From assembly GCA_026415655.1 (NCBI GenBank), contig JAOAGR010000001.1:1-60616 (forward strand): a DNA stretch of 60,616 bases. Reading direction: 5' to 3'. Origin of the DNA: Candidatus Dojkabacteria bacterium. GTDB taxonomy: Bacteria > Patescibacteriota > Dojkabacteria > JAOAGR01. Positions 49,521 through 59,596 of this stretch are shown one piece after another. The notes beneath the pieces were generated by a model, which had not been told where the DNA came from, made no database searches, and worked only from the letters and a program-made list of their open reading frames with translations. Each line of letters begins with the position of its first letter. Position 1 is the first letter of the stretch. The translations under genes and the position numbers were made by a program.

Positions 49521-50126
49521 ATGAATAGGTTTATATTTATAGAAGGTGCTGTGCAACTTTCAAAATATGCTTGGGAAAAGTTTGCGAAAAATCCTGAAGC
49601 GAGAAAGTATGCCATTAAAAATGCATCCAATGGGATTGCCACTATGGCTCTCCACATTTTCAGTGTGGTAGGCAATCCACTGATTGCTAATCATCTGAAG
49701 GGACCGATAGATACTTTGTTCCCTACGATGCTCGGCTGGATACCTAGTGGTGATATCTATAGTTGTGTGGCTTATATACCATATTCTGCCTCAGCGTTAT
49801 TGACTGCTGTTGGTTTGTATGACTTTTGGAAGACTGAAGGCTGTCAGAAGATAGTGAGATCGTTAAATGGGACATTTTCATCATTGATCAATCACGCTAG
49901 GCAGACGAATATTGGTTCGCAAGTTTACGATGCTTGGTTAGGAGTTAGTGGACGTTGTTATACTGTGTTGGAGCCTGTTTGCAATTTTGTAGGAAATTTA
50001 ACAAATTCTGTTATAGGTAAAATTCCGGATCGGTGTAGAATCAGTATGCCACTATCACCGAATCGGAGACTCGGAATCGGAGCAGCTAACGCACTCTGTT
50101 CTTTAATGGGCCATTTTTTAAGATGA
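49521..50126 (+). CDS. ORF-A: orphan protein with hydrophobic segments
   Basis: Intact ORF; degenerate upstream copy suggests a real gene. ATG at 49521 preferred. Confidence 0.55.
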   Translation: MNRFIFIEGAVQLSKYAWEKFAKNPEARKYAIKNASNGIATMALHIFSVVGNPLIANHLKGPIDTLFPTMLGWIPSGDIYSCVAYIPYSASALLTAVGLYDFWKTEGCQKIVRSLNGTFSSLINHARQTNIGSQVYDAWLGVSGRCYTVLEPVCNFVGNLTNSVIGKIPDRCRISMPLSPNRRLGIGAANALCSLMGHFLR

Positions 50127-50324
50127 AGATATTCAATTTGTTATATATGTCTGGAGATTTTTTATGATTCAGTGTTTTTGTATTGCTTCGTGTAAACGAG
50201 TACAATATCAGGTGACTGTCGATATGTAGTCAACTTGTAGATATATAGAGTCTGGTTTGTTTAGTTAGTTGACTATTACCGGTCTTGTGCTATAATATGA
50301 ATAGCTCTAATTAATTAAAACTAT

Positions 50325-50673
50325 ATGGAAAATCCAGAAAAAAAATTATGATTCAATTCAGCGGCTTGGACGCGATATTGCTCCATCGATTTTTACGACG
50401 CTGTTATTTGGTGTTTCCTCATATTTATCCGGAAATGAACCTACTATTTTGCCATTTTTTGAAAAGGCTGTTGTAAGTTTGGGGGTAATATTATTTTTAA
50501 GGGCGTGTGCGTTTATCGCAAGTAGAGAAAAACCAGAATCTTTTTTTAGGGGTGCGTCGTCCTTAGGATTATCATTACATAGTTTTGTTATGCTTGCAGG
50601 AGCTTTTGTAACAGGTGTGTCTGGTGTTAAGGACAAGTTATTACCTCAGCTCTTACCTCCAAATTTACCATAG
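50325..50673 (+). pseudogene. ORF-B: small membrane protein interrupted by a +1 phase change at an A8 tract
   Basis: ATG 50325 reads MENPEKK in one phase; the next phase is open and coherent: NYDSIQRLGRDIAPSIFTTLLFGVSSYLSGNEPTILPFFEKAVVSLGVILFLRACAFIASREKPESFFRGASSLGLSLHSFVMLAGAFVTGVSGVKDKLLPQLLPPNLP. Confidence 0.5.
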
Positions 50674-51025
50674 CATATCTTGGTAGTGTTTTTTGTTCGA
50701 ATATATTTTTTGAGTTCTATGCGATTTACTGGAGTTTCATCTACATGGTGGGATGATTTATGCCTATTTATTCCTGATTTTGTTTATATTGATGTATCCT
50801 GATTACTTCAAGAAAGGGAAGCTGAGCTGATTTAGGAGTTTATGCTACTTACCGTCAAATTTAGATGCGTTTGTACATAGTATCCCTGGCTATAGTTTAA
50901 CTGTGTTGATCATGCATAAGTTATGTTGAGTTAGAATCATTTATTTGTATATTTCGATCTCCCTTTTTTCAAAATTGATTTTCCAACTTAGGGAGGTAGA
51001 TGATTTGTTTCGGGAAATAGGTGGG

Positions 51026-51250
51026 ATGATTTCATGTAACAATAAAAGAAATAAAATAAACTTCTTCTCTTGATATTCTAATTCTCAATTTGTTTTTTTA
51101 CATCTACGCAAGGCACCTATTAGTATATGTATCCTATCCATAAAATTATAAAATAAAAAGTAATTAATTGTTTTGGTCTGTTTATGCTGTAGTCTATTGA
51201 TATCTCAACTCCCCATCTCAATCGCAAACTCCTCATCAGTACCAACAAGT
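51026..51250. repeat. Duplicated block, partner of 49120..49345
   Basis: See 49120..49345; includes the last codons of 51205..51849. Confidence 0.88.
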
Positions 51251-51849
51251 GTGCATTTTGGTAGGACAAGTAAGGAATAAAGTATTGGGTGATTATTACC
51301 TTTTTCTAGTTCAAACTCAGGTTTTGACCAAATTTTGACATATATATCACGACCTTCTCTTGTACGGATGAGAGCTTGGATTTCTTTCAATTTTATCACA
51401 TTTACGCCGTCACCGATGATTACAACATCAGGATTATCTGGATAAGAAGTTTCTCGATTTATAAATGTATGTGTGAGAAATATATATTTGATTTGACCTA
51501 GTTCCTTGTTTTGATAAGTATTCCAAAGTTCAATTGCTAATGGTGAAGTTTTCATTACTAAAGAACGTAATTCATTATAAAAAATAAAAGATGGATTAAG
51601 TATAAATTGTCTTTTTATACCGTCTTTTTTAATAATTAAGAGGTCTATTTTTACAAGTGACATCAGTTCCCTTCGGACAGCATTTATTTGTTCATCAATC
51701 TCGCGACCTACCTGTCGCATATGTCTATACGTATTCGGTTCAGAGAAAAACAGGTATAGTATCTTTCTTCTTACTCTTGAAGTAATAATCAGTTCTAAAA
51801 TGCTATTTGGATTTAACTTTTGACTTAATTTCATGGAAATAGTATACAA
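51205..51849 (-). CDS. Winged-helix transcriptional regulator-like protein
   Basis: SRVRRKILYLFFSEPNTYRHMRQVGREIDEQINAVRRELMSLVKIDLLIIKKDGIKRQFILN. Confidence 0.7.
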   Translation of the reverse strand: MYTISMKLSQKLNPNSILELIITSRVRRKILYLFFSEPNTYRHMRQVGREIDEQINAVRRELMSLVKIDLLIIKKDGIKRQFILNPSFIFYNELRSLVMKTSPLAIELWNTYQNKELGQIKYIFLTHTFINRETSYPDNPDVVIIGDGVNVIKLKEIQALIRTREGRDIYVKIWSKPEFELEKGNNHPILYSLLVLPKCTLVGTDEEFAIEMGS

Positions 51850-51901
51850 AATTTAATCGGTTTTGAAAAGTAAAGATATAAAATTTTGATATCATATCAT
51901 T

Positions 51902-52816
51902 ATGTTTAGTCTTATAAACAAAGATTTTCAAACACTACGAAAGTTTTTCACCCGTTGTCCCAGATGTAATACAATATCATCCGAGTGGGAGATACGTAGA
52001 GTAAAATACAATCTTAATCTTTATTTTACGAAATTGACCATCTTTACACTTATCGAAATTGCTTGTGCATCGTGTAAGTATTCTATAAAGATGCATGAGA
52101 AACTTGTGCGACGTATCTTCGCAGGTGGATTTGATGGGAGTAAGTTAATCAGTCAGGCTGGCACATATTATAAATTTGGATTTTGGCATATTTTTTTGGC
52201 TGAGTCTTGGAAAATCTGGTTGTTTGCTTTTCTGATTATTAGTGTTTTTTTGTTTTTTGATTTTTTGAAATATGATGTGGTGTATGGTGAGCCAATTTTT
52301 ATAAATTCACAAGGAGATATTAATAGTGAAATAGTTGGAAAGTATGTTTCAATTGACGGAAAAATAGAATTAGGACAGGTCTATACAGTTGATAAATATG
52401 AGGTAACATCAGATAATAAAACGAGCAATTTAGAAGAATCATTTATTTTTGTACCGCTATATGATAAGGCCGATCAAACACTTTATGTCCTTTTTGCTGG
52501 CGGAAAAGATGTAAAAGACAAGATTATCGATGATGGTATTGTTAATAACTATAATTTAGAAATAAAGCTAAGTGGAATTGTAAAAAATATTGATAAAACA
52601 GATATACCACAAGAGATTAGTGAATATATAAATAAAGATCTGGTACAAAAATATAAATTAAACCCGACAAAGATTATTTTAGATCAAAGATACATTATTG
52701 ATGTGTTTGATCTTTTGCTGAAATATGTACCATTTTATCTTGTAAATTTGTTCTTGTTTATTATGTCATCTTATATAGATTCCCGTATAAATAAACTAAA
52801 ATACACAATAAAATAG
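51902..52816 (+). CDS. Membrane protein with N-terminal zinc-ribbon-like CPRC...CASC
   Basis: FTRCPRCNTISSEWEI...IACASCKYSIKMHEK and two TMs. Confidence 0.6.
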   Translation: MFSLINKDFQTLRKFFTRCPRCNTISSEWEIRRVKYNLNLYFTKLTIFTLIEIACASCKYSIKMHEKLVRRIFAGGFDGSKLISQAGTYYKFGFWHIFLAESWKIWLFAFLIISVFLFFDFLKYDVVYGEPIFINSQGDINSEIVGKYVSIDGKIELGQVYTVDKYEVTSDNKTSNLEESFIFVPLYDKADQTLYVLFAGGKDVKDKIIDDGIVNNYNLEIKLSGIVKNIDKTDIPQEISEYINKDLVQKYKLNPTKIILDQRYIIDVFDLLLKYVPFYLVNLFLFIMSSYIDSRINKLKYTIK

Positions 52817-52841
52817 ATATTTTTATTAACTGCAGAAAAAT

Positions 52842-52886
52842 CTAGCCAATAATACTTTATGCTTGGAATTAATTGGCTAGTTTTTT
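52842..52886 (+). terminator. Rho-independent terminator
   Basis: CTAGCCAAT (52842-52850) pairs with ATTGGCTAG (52872-52880), followed by TTTTTT; 26 nt after the stop of 51902..52816. Confidence 0.85.
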
Positions 52887-53230
52887 ATTTCGGATTAGAT
52901 GGTTTTGGTATATCACTCATTTAAACTGGTATTTTATAAAAGTGATAAATTTTGGGTGTAGGGCTGGGCAGAAAAATATATTGTTTCTAATAAAATACCT
53001 TATTTGGACGATATATTCCATGTTTATTGTTCTATATAAATCGTAATTGTTCACATTTTGATATAAATAAAAAGTAAGTTTTGAAATAGATTAATCTAAA
53101 TTTTTATCTATATTTTTGTTCAATACTATTGAGATATTATGTCGATTTAAATTGTTACAACAAGAAAATGTACCTCTCATGGGTATACTCTTTTGACTTT
53201 TAACTTGGTTTATTTAATAATATTAATACT

Positions 53231-53845
53231 ATGATAGTAGAAACAATTTTAATTTTCATTTTGTGTTGTGGTATTTTATTTATACTAGGATTAGTTGGTT
53301 ATTTAATATACCTATACAATTCTTTGGCATCATATAAAGTTAGAGTAGAAGAGACATTAAAACAAATCGATGTAAGGCTTCAAAATAGATATGATTTACT
53401 ACCCGATCTGATTAATGCTGTAGAGAAAGCTACCAGTACTGATGAAAATATTCAAACAAAGATTGCTGAACTTCGAAGTGGACTTTCTCAGCTTAAATCA
53501 GTCAAATTAACTCCGGAAAATGCTAATGCTGTATCACAAATGGAGTCTAAGTTACTTTCGAACCTTGGTGCGATAAATGTCGCCGTTGAGGCTTATCCTG
53601 AGATTCAATCACAGGTTGCCATACAAAATTTCATGCAGCAAAATCAACAGATTGAAGAGATGATTGCTGCAGCCAGACAGATTTATAATGCTACGGTACG
53701 AGATTACAATGAAAAGATTGTCACATTTCCAAGTAATATAATTGCTAATATGTTTGGATTCAAAAAAGCAGAGTTTTTTGAATCTACTGCTGAAGCAAAG
53801 AAAGATATAATGCCCGACTGGGGCGGTAACGTCGTAGTACGTTAA
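53231..53845 (+). CDS. lemA: LemA family protein
   Basis: YNSLASYKVRVEETLKQIDVRLQNRYDLLPDLINAVEKA...RQIYNATVRDYNEKIVTFPSNIIANMFGF. Confidence 0.95.
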   Translation: MIVETILIFILCCGILFILGLVGYLIYLYNSLASYKVRVEETLKQIDVRLQNRYDLLPDLINAVEKATSTDENIQTKIAELRSGLSQLKSVKLTPENANAVSQMESKLLSNLGAINVAVEAYPEIQSQVAIQNFMQQNQQIEEMIAAARQIYNATVRDYNEKIVTFPSNIIANMFGFKKAEFFESTAEAKKDIMPDWGGNVVVR

Positions 53846-53854
53846 TATTTGAGT

Positions 53855-54733
53855 ATGTACTCGCAGATTGATAAAAATCGTCTCTTGTCCGTATTTTTAC
53901 TTTTAGGATTTCTAATTTTTGCTATACTTGTAAGTTGGTTTCTTTCATATTTGGTTTCTCAGGATATCATTTCTTCGGTTTTTGTAAGTTTTATATCATT
54001 TGGCATATCAGTATTAGTTTCTTTGGTTACTTACTTTTATGGTGATAAATTTGTGTTGTTTTCAACAGGTTCTATAGATGTTACAGATAATCCCGCATTT
54101 AATCATCTAAATAAAACCGTTGAAATATTATCGATAAAAGCTGGCATACCTAGACCTCGAATATATATAATTCCTGATCCAGCGTTAAACGCCTTTGCTA
54201 CAGGTAGAAATCCTCAGAATTCGCATGTTGCTATTACACAAGGCCTGTATGAAAGAATGAATCAGCAAGAATTAGAAGGGGTAATTGCTCATGAATTGGC
54301 TCATATCAAAAATTTTGATATTAGGTTAATGCTAATAGTTTCGGTATTTGCTAGTGCCATAACCTATATAGCCGACTTTTTCATTCGTGTGATCAGTGGC
54401 AGTGACGAAGACACGCCACCATGGTTGATATTTATCGGTATACTTGTAGCAATATTAAGTCCCATTATAGCTACATTGATACAACTAGCTATTTCTCGCC
54501 GTAGAGAATATCTGGCTGACTTTACTGCAGTAGAGATAACACGTTATCCTCAAGGATTGATCAGTGCGCTTAGAAAACTTCAGGCTGATGATTTACCGGT
54601 TTCTAAAGCCACCGAAGGTAATGCACATATGTTTATAGATTTTCCTTTGAAGAGAACTCATTCTTTTTTTGCAAATCTTTTTTCAACTCATCCACCCATA
54701 GAGGATAGAATAGCCGCTTTAGAAAGATTATGA
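53855..54733 (+). CDS. htpX: HtpX-like M48 membrane metalloprotease
   Basis: PDPALNAFATGRNPQNSHVAITQGLYERM, VIAHELAHIKNFD, REYLADFTA, FSTHPPIEDRIAAL. Confidence 0.95.
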   Translation: MYSQIDKNRLLSVFLLLGFLIFAILVSWFLSYLVSQDIISSVFVSFISFGISVLVSLVTYFYGDKFVLFSTGSIDVTDNPAFNHLNKTVEILSIKAGIPRPRIYIIPDPALNAFATGRNPQNSHVAITQGLYERMNQQELEGVIAHELAHIKNFDIRLMLIVSVFASAITYIADFFIRVISGSDEDTPPWLIFIGILVAILSPIIATLIQLAISRRREYLADFTAVEITRYPQGLISALRKLQADDLPVSKATEGNAHMFIDFPLKRTHSFFANLFSTHPPIEDRIAALERL

Positions 54734-54787
54734 AATGCATTTTACAAACTTTTACAAATATTCTAATATAAATTAATAAAATCTATC

Positions 54788-55540
54788 ATGTCTAATAACC
54801 TACTTGAAGGTTTAATTGATTTAAACAAAGTAAAGATCAAAATTAAACGAGTTTATTTTCTAGATAAATTCAGAAAGATAAGTTTTAATTTCGTTATTGT
54901 TATTCTATTGATATTAGTAATTTCAGTTTTTACATCCACTTATCTTGTAAATGTAAGCAATAGTAAGTTAGAGGCCGAGTCACTAATTGTTGGTTTAGGT
55001 CATAACTATGACGATATAATTGCTTATAACACTGAAATAGCAAAGAATACTCCTGTTTCTATTGATACGATAAAGATTAATACAGAGAGTGGAGACCCGA
55101 GAGTACTTGCAATATTTCTATTTCTTAAGAAATACAATTCACCAATGGCGACCATGTCGGTCGCTGAGGCATTTGTAATACATGCCGATGAAAATAAATT
55201 CGGCCAACAATGGCCGATTCTAGTCGCAATCTCAGGGGTAGAGTCTGGATTTGGACGGTTAATACCAAGATATGGGAATATAAGTTCTTATAACGCTTGG
55301 GGCTGGGCTGGTGGAAGTAAGTATGGGCGTTGGTCTTATTTTGACTCTTGGGAGCATGCTATAGAGGTTGTAAGTAATGGCTTGGCAAAAGGGTATTCTG
55401 GTACAGGCTATAAGCCCGAGGTTATGGTCCGTTTTTATTGTCCGGATTGCTATGAAGATAATAAAGGCACTAAATGGGTAGGTGGAGTAAATGGATATAT
55501 TAATGAAATAAGACAAATCCATAAACAATTGACATCGTAA
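54788..55540 (+). CDS. Lysozyme-like/GH73-like membrane-anchored protein
   Basis: N-terminal TM; WPILVAISGVESGFGRLIPRYGNISSYNAWGWAGG with a candidate catalytic Glu in VESGFG. Confidence 0.65.
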   Translation: MSNNLLEGLIDLNKVKIKIKRVYFLDKFRKISFNFVIVILLILVISVFTSTYLVNVSNSKLEAESLIVGLGHNYDDIIAYNTEIAKNTPVSIDTIKINTESGDPRVLAIFLFLKKYNSPMATMSVAEAFVIHADENKFGQQWPILVAISGVESGFGRLIPRYGNISSYNAWGWAGGSKYGRWSYFDSWEHAIEVVSNGLAKGYSGTGYKPEVMVRFYCPDCYEDNKGTKWVGGVNGYINEIRQIHKQLTS

Positions 55541-55968
55541 TGAAATAATTTATTTAGGTATATTTTAAGTATTTTAAGTGTTTGTATTTCATTTTGAATT
55601 AATTCAATTTCTTAAATTTTTTAAATTATATTGGATTGAAAATCGTGGCTCTTAGTCTGACGGTGTTTTGTAAAGTATGTTGGGTTAATTTAGAATTTGT
55701 ACTGGTGGTTGTGGTTTTATAGAATTTATATTTAAATAATCTTCTCGTAAATTAATATTCGATTAATGAAATTAAAATTTTAAATTATTACTTCCATTAT
55801 AAATTTATATTTAAAAATCTCCATTTCGATATTAAAGACAATATATTACAAATAATAATCTATATTAGAAAATTAGTAATGATTTGTGATTATATGAATA
55901 TTTCTAGAATAGTTTTTATTTATTTAATTAAAATTAACCTAATTTTACTACAACTAACGCAAATTAAA

Positions 55969-56961
55969 TTAATTGATTCCTAATTCTTTCATCATTTCTG
56001 TAAGCATAATTATTTTTTCTCGTGAGTTCAAATTGGTATTTACATACATTGCATATTGGCCATAATTTAGGACAACAATTGCATCAGAAAAATTATTCAT
56101 ATTAATGTATTCTTTCATTGCTAAAATATCACCCATTGTTTCTCCACCGCCATAATTTTTGTAAAAATCCGTAGTGTCAATTCCACGTTCTTCTAAACTT
56201 TTTCTGTAAGCTTCGAGTATGTGTATATAATCTTCTTCTGACTTTGCTTTAAAGATACCGAAATAAATGTACTTTCCGTCTGTTGTCTGGTATACACAAA
56301 CATCTGATTCGGCACGGCCGACGAGATCATCGGTCAATTCTCCTATAGTATATTCACCTTCACCTAAAATTCTTGATGGTTGATTTAATACCTTATTTGC
56401 CATCTCGGTTGTAAAAATTTCACATGCAGTTTTGCCATCCAATTTTCTGAAGGTCCTCTTCTTGATGGGCATATTCCTGATATCGGATGGTGGAGTAACC
56501 GGATAGTTCTCAATAACATTTGGGTTTTTTGTTGGATTTACTGGAGGATTTGTAGGAATTGGTGTATTTTGATATTGTGATGGATTAGTCTGAGTTGGAT
56601 TTGGTTTTGGACTAGAATTCGGAACTAGTGATGGGGAGATTGTTTGTGATTGTGGGGGCTCTTCGGTGGGATTTGGATTATTACCTGCCGCTTGAGTTGG
56701 TTGCGGTGATGGAGTGACATTACCCATATTATTATTCTGATTATTCCTCGCTTGTTCTGTAACTCTTGCCGCGATTTTAGGTTCCTGTAAGGTTTCTACG
56801 GAGTCCCGATTTAATGCTTTTTGTATTTGTGTGAATACATTGTTTGCACTGATAGTCCCCTCGGGAGAATATGAAAATATTACTACACTAGTTAATACCA
56901 TGGATAACACAAATATGGTCACTATTACCAGATTTTTAGTATTTTGATTTGTCTTGAACAC
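55969..56961 (-). CDS. Membrane-anchored protein with Pro/Asn/Thr-rich linker, unknown C-terminal domain
   Basis: N-terminal TM, about 90 aa PTNPN-rich segment, then a folded C-terminus. Confidence 0.55.
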   Translation of the reverse strand: MFKTNQNTKNLVIVTIFVLSMVLTSVVIFSYSPEGTISANNVFTQIQKALNRDSVETLQEPKIAARVTEQARNNQNNNMGNVTPSPQPTQAAGNNPNPTEEPPQSQTISPSLVPNSSPKPNPTQTNPSQYQNTPIPTNPPVNPTKNPNVIENYPVTPPSDIRNMPIKKRTFRKLDGKTACEIFTTEMANKVLNQPSRILGEGEYTIGELTDDLVGRAESDVCVYQTTDGKYIYFGIFKAKSEEDYIHILEAYRKSLEERGIDTTDFYKNYGGGETMGDILAMKEYINMNNFSDAIVVLNYGQYAMYVNTNLNSREKIIMLTEMMKELGIN

Positions 56962-57000
56962 AGTCCATTATAACATACATATCTCACATATCTCATGGAG

Positions 57001-58911
57001 CTAAGATATATATTTCTTCACCTGACTTATTAGACCTTTGTCTAGGATATTTGCAAATCTAAGATTGGGAATACCAGATTGTAAAGTGCCATAAACCTCG
57101 CCTGGACCACGAAGCAATAGATCATATTCGGCTAGTTCATAGCCGTTTTCTGTCTTTTCAAAAAATTTTAATCTCTCGTTTGTTTCATAATTCGTTGGTA
57201 TTAAAAAACAATAAGATTGGTCACTACCACGTCCTACACGACCACGGATTTGATGTAGTTGTGCAAGCCCAAATCTTTCTGCACTTTGTATTATCATTAT
57301 TGTTGCATTGGGGTTATTTATTCCTACTTCTATTACAGTTGTACTAACTAAAATGTGGAATTTCCCTTCTATAAAATTTTTTATGATTTCATCCTTTTCC
57401 TTTGCCTTCATCTTTCCATGTAATAAACCGACTTTATCTTCTCCAAATATCAATCTGTAATGTTCATAAATTTTTTGAACTGACTTGAGATCGGATTTCG
57501 AGGTTTCCTCTATCAAAGGGCATACTACATAGGCCTGAACATTTTCCCGAATAATCTTATTTTTTATCCATTCAATCATCTTATTTTCTATCTCCAGACT
57601 ATTTATTATTCTAGTGATGATTTTTTTTCTTTCTGTAGGCTTTTCTATAAAACTTACATCAATATCGCCAAAAAATGTCAAAGCAACGGTACGTGGTATT
57701 GGGGTTGCTGACATTGATAAAGAATGCGGTATTTTGTTTTCATTTTTTAAAGTTGTCAGTATTTCTCTTTGTTTGACTCCAAATTTGTGTTGTTCGTCTA
57801 TGATTACAAGGCCTACGTTGTTCCAATTTTGCGTATGATGTATTAATGCATGAGTCCCTATAACTATTGAATTTGATTGGATATTTTTGTGCTTTATTGA
57901 ACTTGTCCAAAGTATTATGGGAATATTAAATTTCGACAAAATCTTATTAAAAGACTCAAAATGTTGGTTGGCTAGTATTTCTGTCGGCGCCAGAACTAGT
58001 GTCATTAAGTTGTTTTGCGAAACTTGAGATGCTGCAATTATTGCAAGTATGGTTTTTCCAGAGCCTACATCTCCATTTATTAACCTATGCATTGGTTTGT
58101 CTCTAGAGATATCGGCAAAAATCTCATGTATTGCTTCTTTTTGTGAAGCTGTAAGTTCATAATTTAGACTATTTACTATGTTTTTGTACAAATCTTTATC
58201 TATTTTAAGAGCAAATGATTCATGGGCGGTTATGTTAATTTTATTCTCTTTAATTTTTTGAATAAGCGAATAAATTTCTTCAAAAGCTAGTCTTTCTTTT
58301 GATTTTTTGATCTCTATTTCGTTTTCTGGAAAGTGAAGGTATTGTATTGCTAATCTTTTTGATACCAAATTTTCTTTTTCTAATATTTCATTTGGTAAAG
58401 TTTCTTTGATTTCATATACATCTATCGCATTTTTTATGATTTTAGAAATGGTAGCAGAATTTATACCCGCTGTTTCTGGATATTTTACTTCTATTTTAGC
58501 TAGTTTTTCTGGTACCTCCTCGAGACTGTTTAATATCACAAATTTAGGATTGTATATTGATTTGTCGTACACTATTCCAGAAAAAGCAATAAATTTACTA
58601 CTAAGAAGTATCGGTAGTAAATATTCGCTATTAAACCAAGCAATTTTGATATATGATGTATTGTCTTCGACAATAGCTGTGATTAAATTTTTGCCTCTTT
58701 TGGTTTTTATTTTGTTAACATCTTTTATTTTACCTTTCGAATACCAATTTTCATCTTTTGTTAGAAAAATGTCTGAGATTGGTAAATATTTTCTTCTGTC
58801 AATATACCTTATTGGCGGGTGCAACAATAGATCTTCGATATTATGAATTTCTAATTTTTTTAATAACTTTTCTATCCTCGGACTTATGCCTTTGATATCT
58901 GTTAAATTCAC
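57001..58911 (-). CDS. recG: ATP-dependent DNA helicase RecG
   Basis: INGDVGSGKTILA, IIDEQHKFGVKQRE, SMSATPIPRTVALTFFGD, VSTTVIEVGINNPNATIMIIQSAERFGLAQLHQIRGRVGRG. Confidence 0.96.
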   Translation of the reverse strand: MNLTDIKGISPRIEKLLKKLEIHNIEDLLLHPPIRYIDRRKYLPISDIFLTKDENWYSKGKIKDVNKIKTKRGKNLITAIVEDNTSYIKIAWFNSEYLLPILLSSKFIAFSGIVYDKSIYNPKFVILNSLEEVPEKLAKIEVKYPETAGINSATISKIIKNAIDVYEIKETLPNEILEKENLVSKRLAIQYLHFPENEIEIKKSKERLAFEEIYSLIQKIKENKINITAHESFALKIDKDLYKNIVNSLNYELTASQKEAIHEIFADISRDKPMHRLINGDVGSGKTILAIIAASQVSQNNLMTLVLAPTEILANQHFESFNKILSKFNIPIILWTSSIKHKNIQSNSIVIGTHALIHHTQNWNNVGLVIIDEQHKFGVKQREILTTLKNENKIPHSLSMSATPIPRTVALTFFGDIDVSFIEKPTERKKIITRIINSLEIENKMIEWIKNKIIRENVQAYVVCPLIEETSKSDLKSVQKIYEHYRLIFGEDKVGLLHGKMKAKEKDEIIKNFIEGKFHILVSTTVIEVGINNPNATIMIIQSAERFGLAQLHQIRGRVGRGSDQSYCFLIPTNYETNERLKFFEKTENGYELAEYDLLLRGPGEVYGTLQSGIPNLRFANILDKGLISQVKKYIS

Positions 58912-58922
58912 GTTAGATTATT

Positions 58923-59519
58923 TCATGTTTTGTTTATAAAATCACTGATATGGCTGCCTACTATTATACCCTTTACATTTTTATAACTTTCTAATTTTTT
59001 CGATATATCCTTATCAATACCGCCGTCTATGTATATTTGAATCTCTGGGTTGATAGATGTGATTTTTCTTATTTTTTCGTAAGTTATGATGTTAAATTTT
59101 TGTCCTTGTTTACCTGATGGTACTGACATAATTAGTATTTCATCAACCGATTTTATAATTGGCGCATAGTCAAATATATTTGTGTATAAATCGAATGCAT
59201 ATATTATGTTTGGATAGCTTCTGACGTCGACTTCAATCTTACTTTCGATATGTATGAAGATCTTGTTAAAGTATGTTACTGTGTCATCATTTATTAATTT
59301 CCCATCATACTGAGGTGCCATAATATGGATATCAAATTTGACATTTGGGAATCTTTTTACTGAATCGATAATATCATCTATTGTGAGTGTGCCTTGTAAG
59401 TCCTTATAATGATTTGTAACAAGATCCATGTGAATATGAGTAAAATATTTTGTTAATTCGTGTATTTTCAGTAATAAATTATTTTTATCTTCTTCTAATA
59501 TAGCTGGTAAGATGAACAT
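58923..59519 (-). CDS. Ribulose-phosphate 3-epimerase-like protein
   Basis: FTHIHMDLV, KFDIHIMAP, VPSGKQGQKF, IQIYIDGGIDKDISKKL, GIIVGSHI. Confidence 0.78.
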   Translation of the reverse strand: MFILPAILEEDKNNLLLKIHELTKYFTHIHMDLVTNHYKDLQGTLTIDDIIDSVKRFPNVKFDIHIMAPQYDGKLINDDTVTYFNKIFIHIESKIEVDVRSYPNIIYAFDLYTNIFDYAPIIKSVDEILIMSVPSGKQGQKFNIITYEKIRKITSINPEIQIYIDGGIDKDISKKLESYKNVKGIIVGSHISDFINKT

Positions 59520-59596
59520 ATCACAGTTTTACTTTATTGTTTAATGTATCATTTGTTAATAATAGTATATTTTGCTAGTATAAGCATGATCTAGGT

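Noticed and set aside
58406-58846. 146-aa plus-strand ORF
   Set aside because: Lies antisense within recG.
59553-59584. Promoter TTGTTA...TATAAG upstream of the Cys-rich ORF
   Set aside because: Spacer is about 20 nt, too long for confident sigma-70 assignment.
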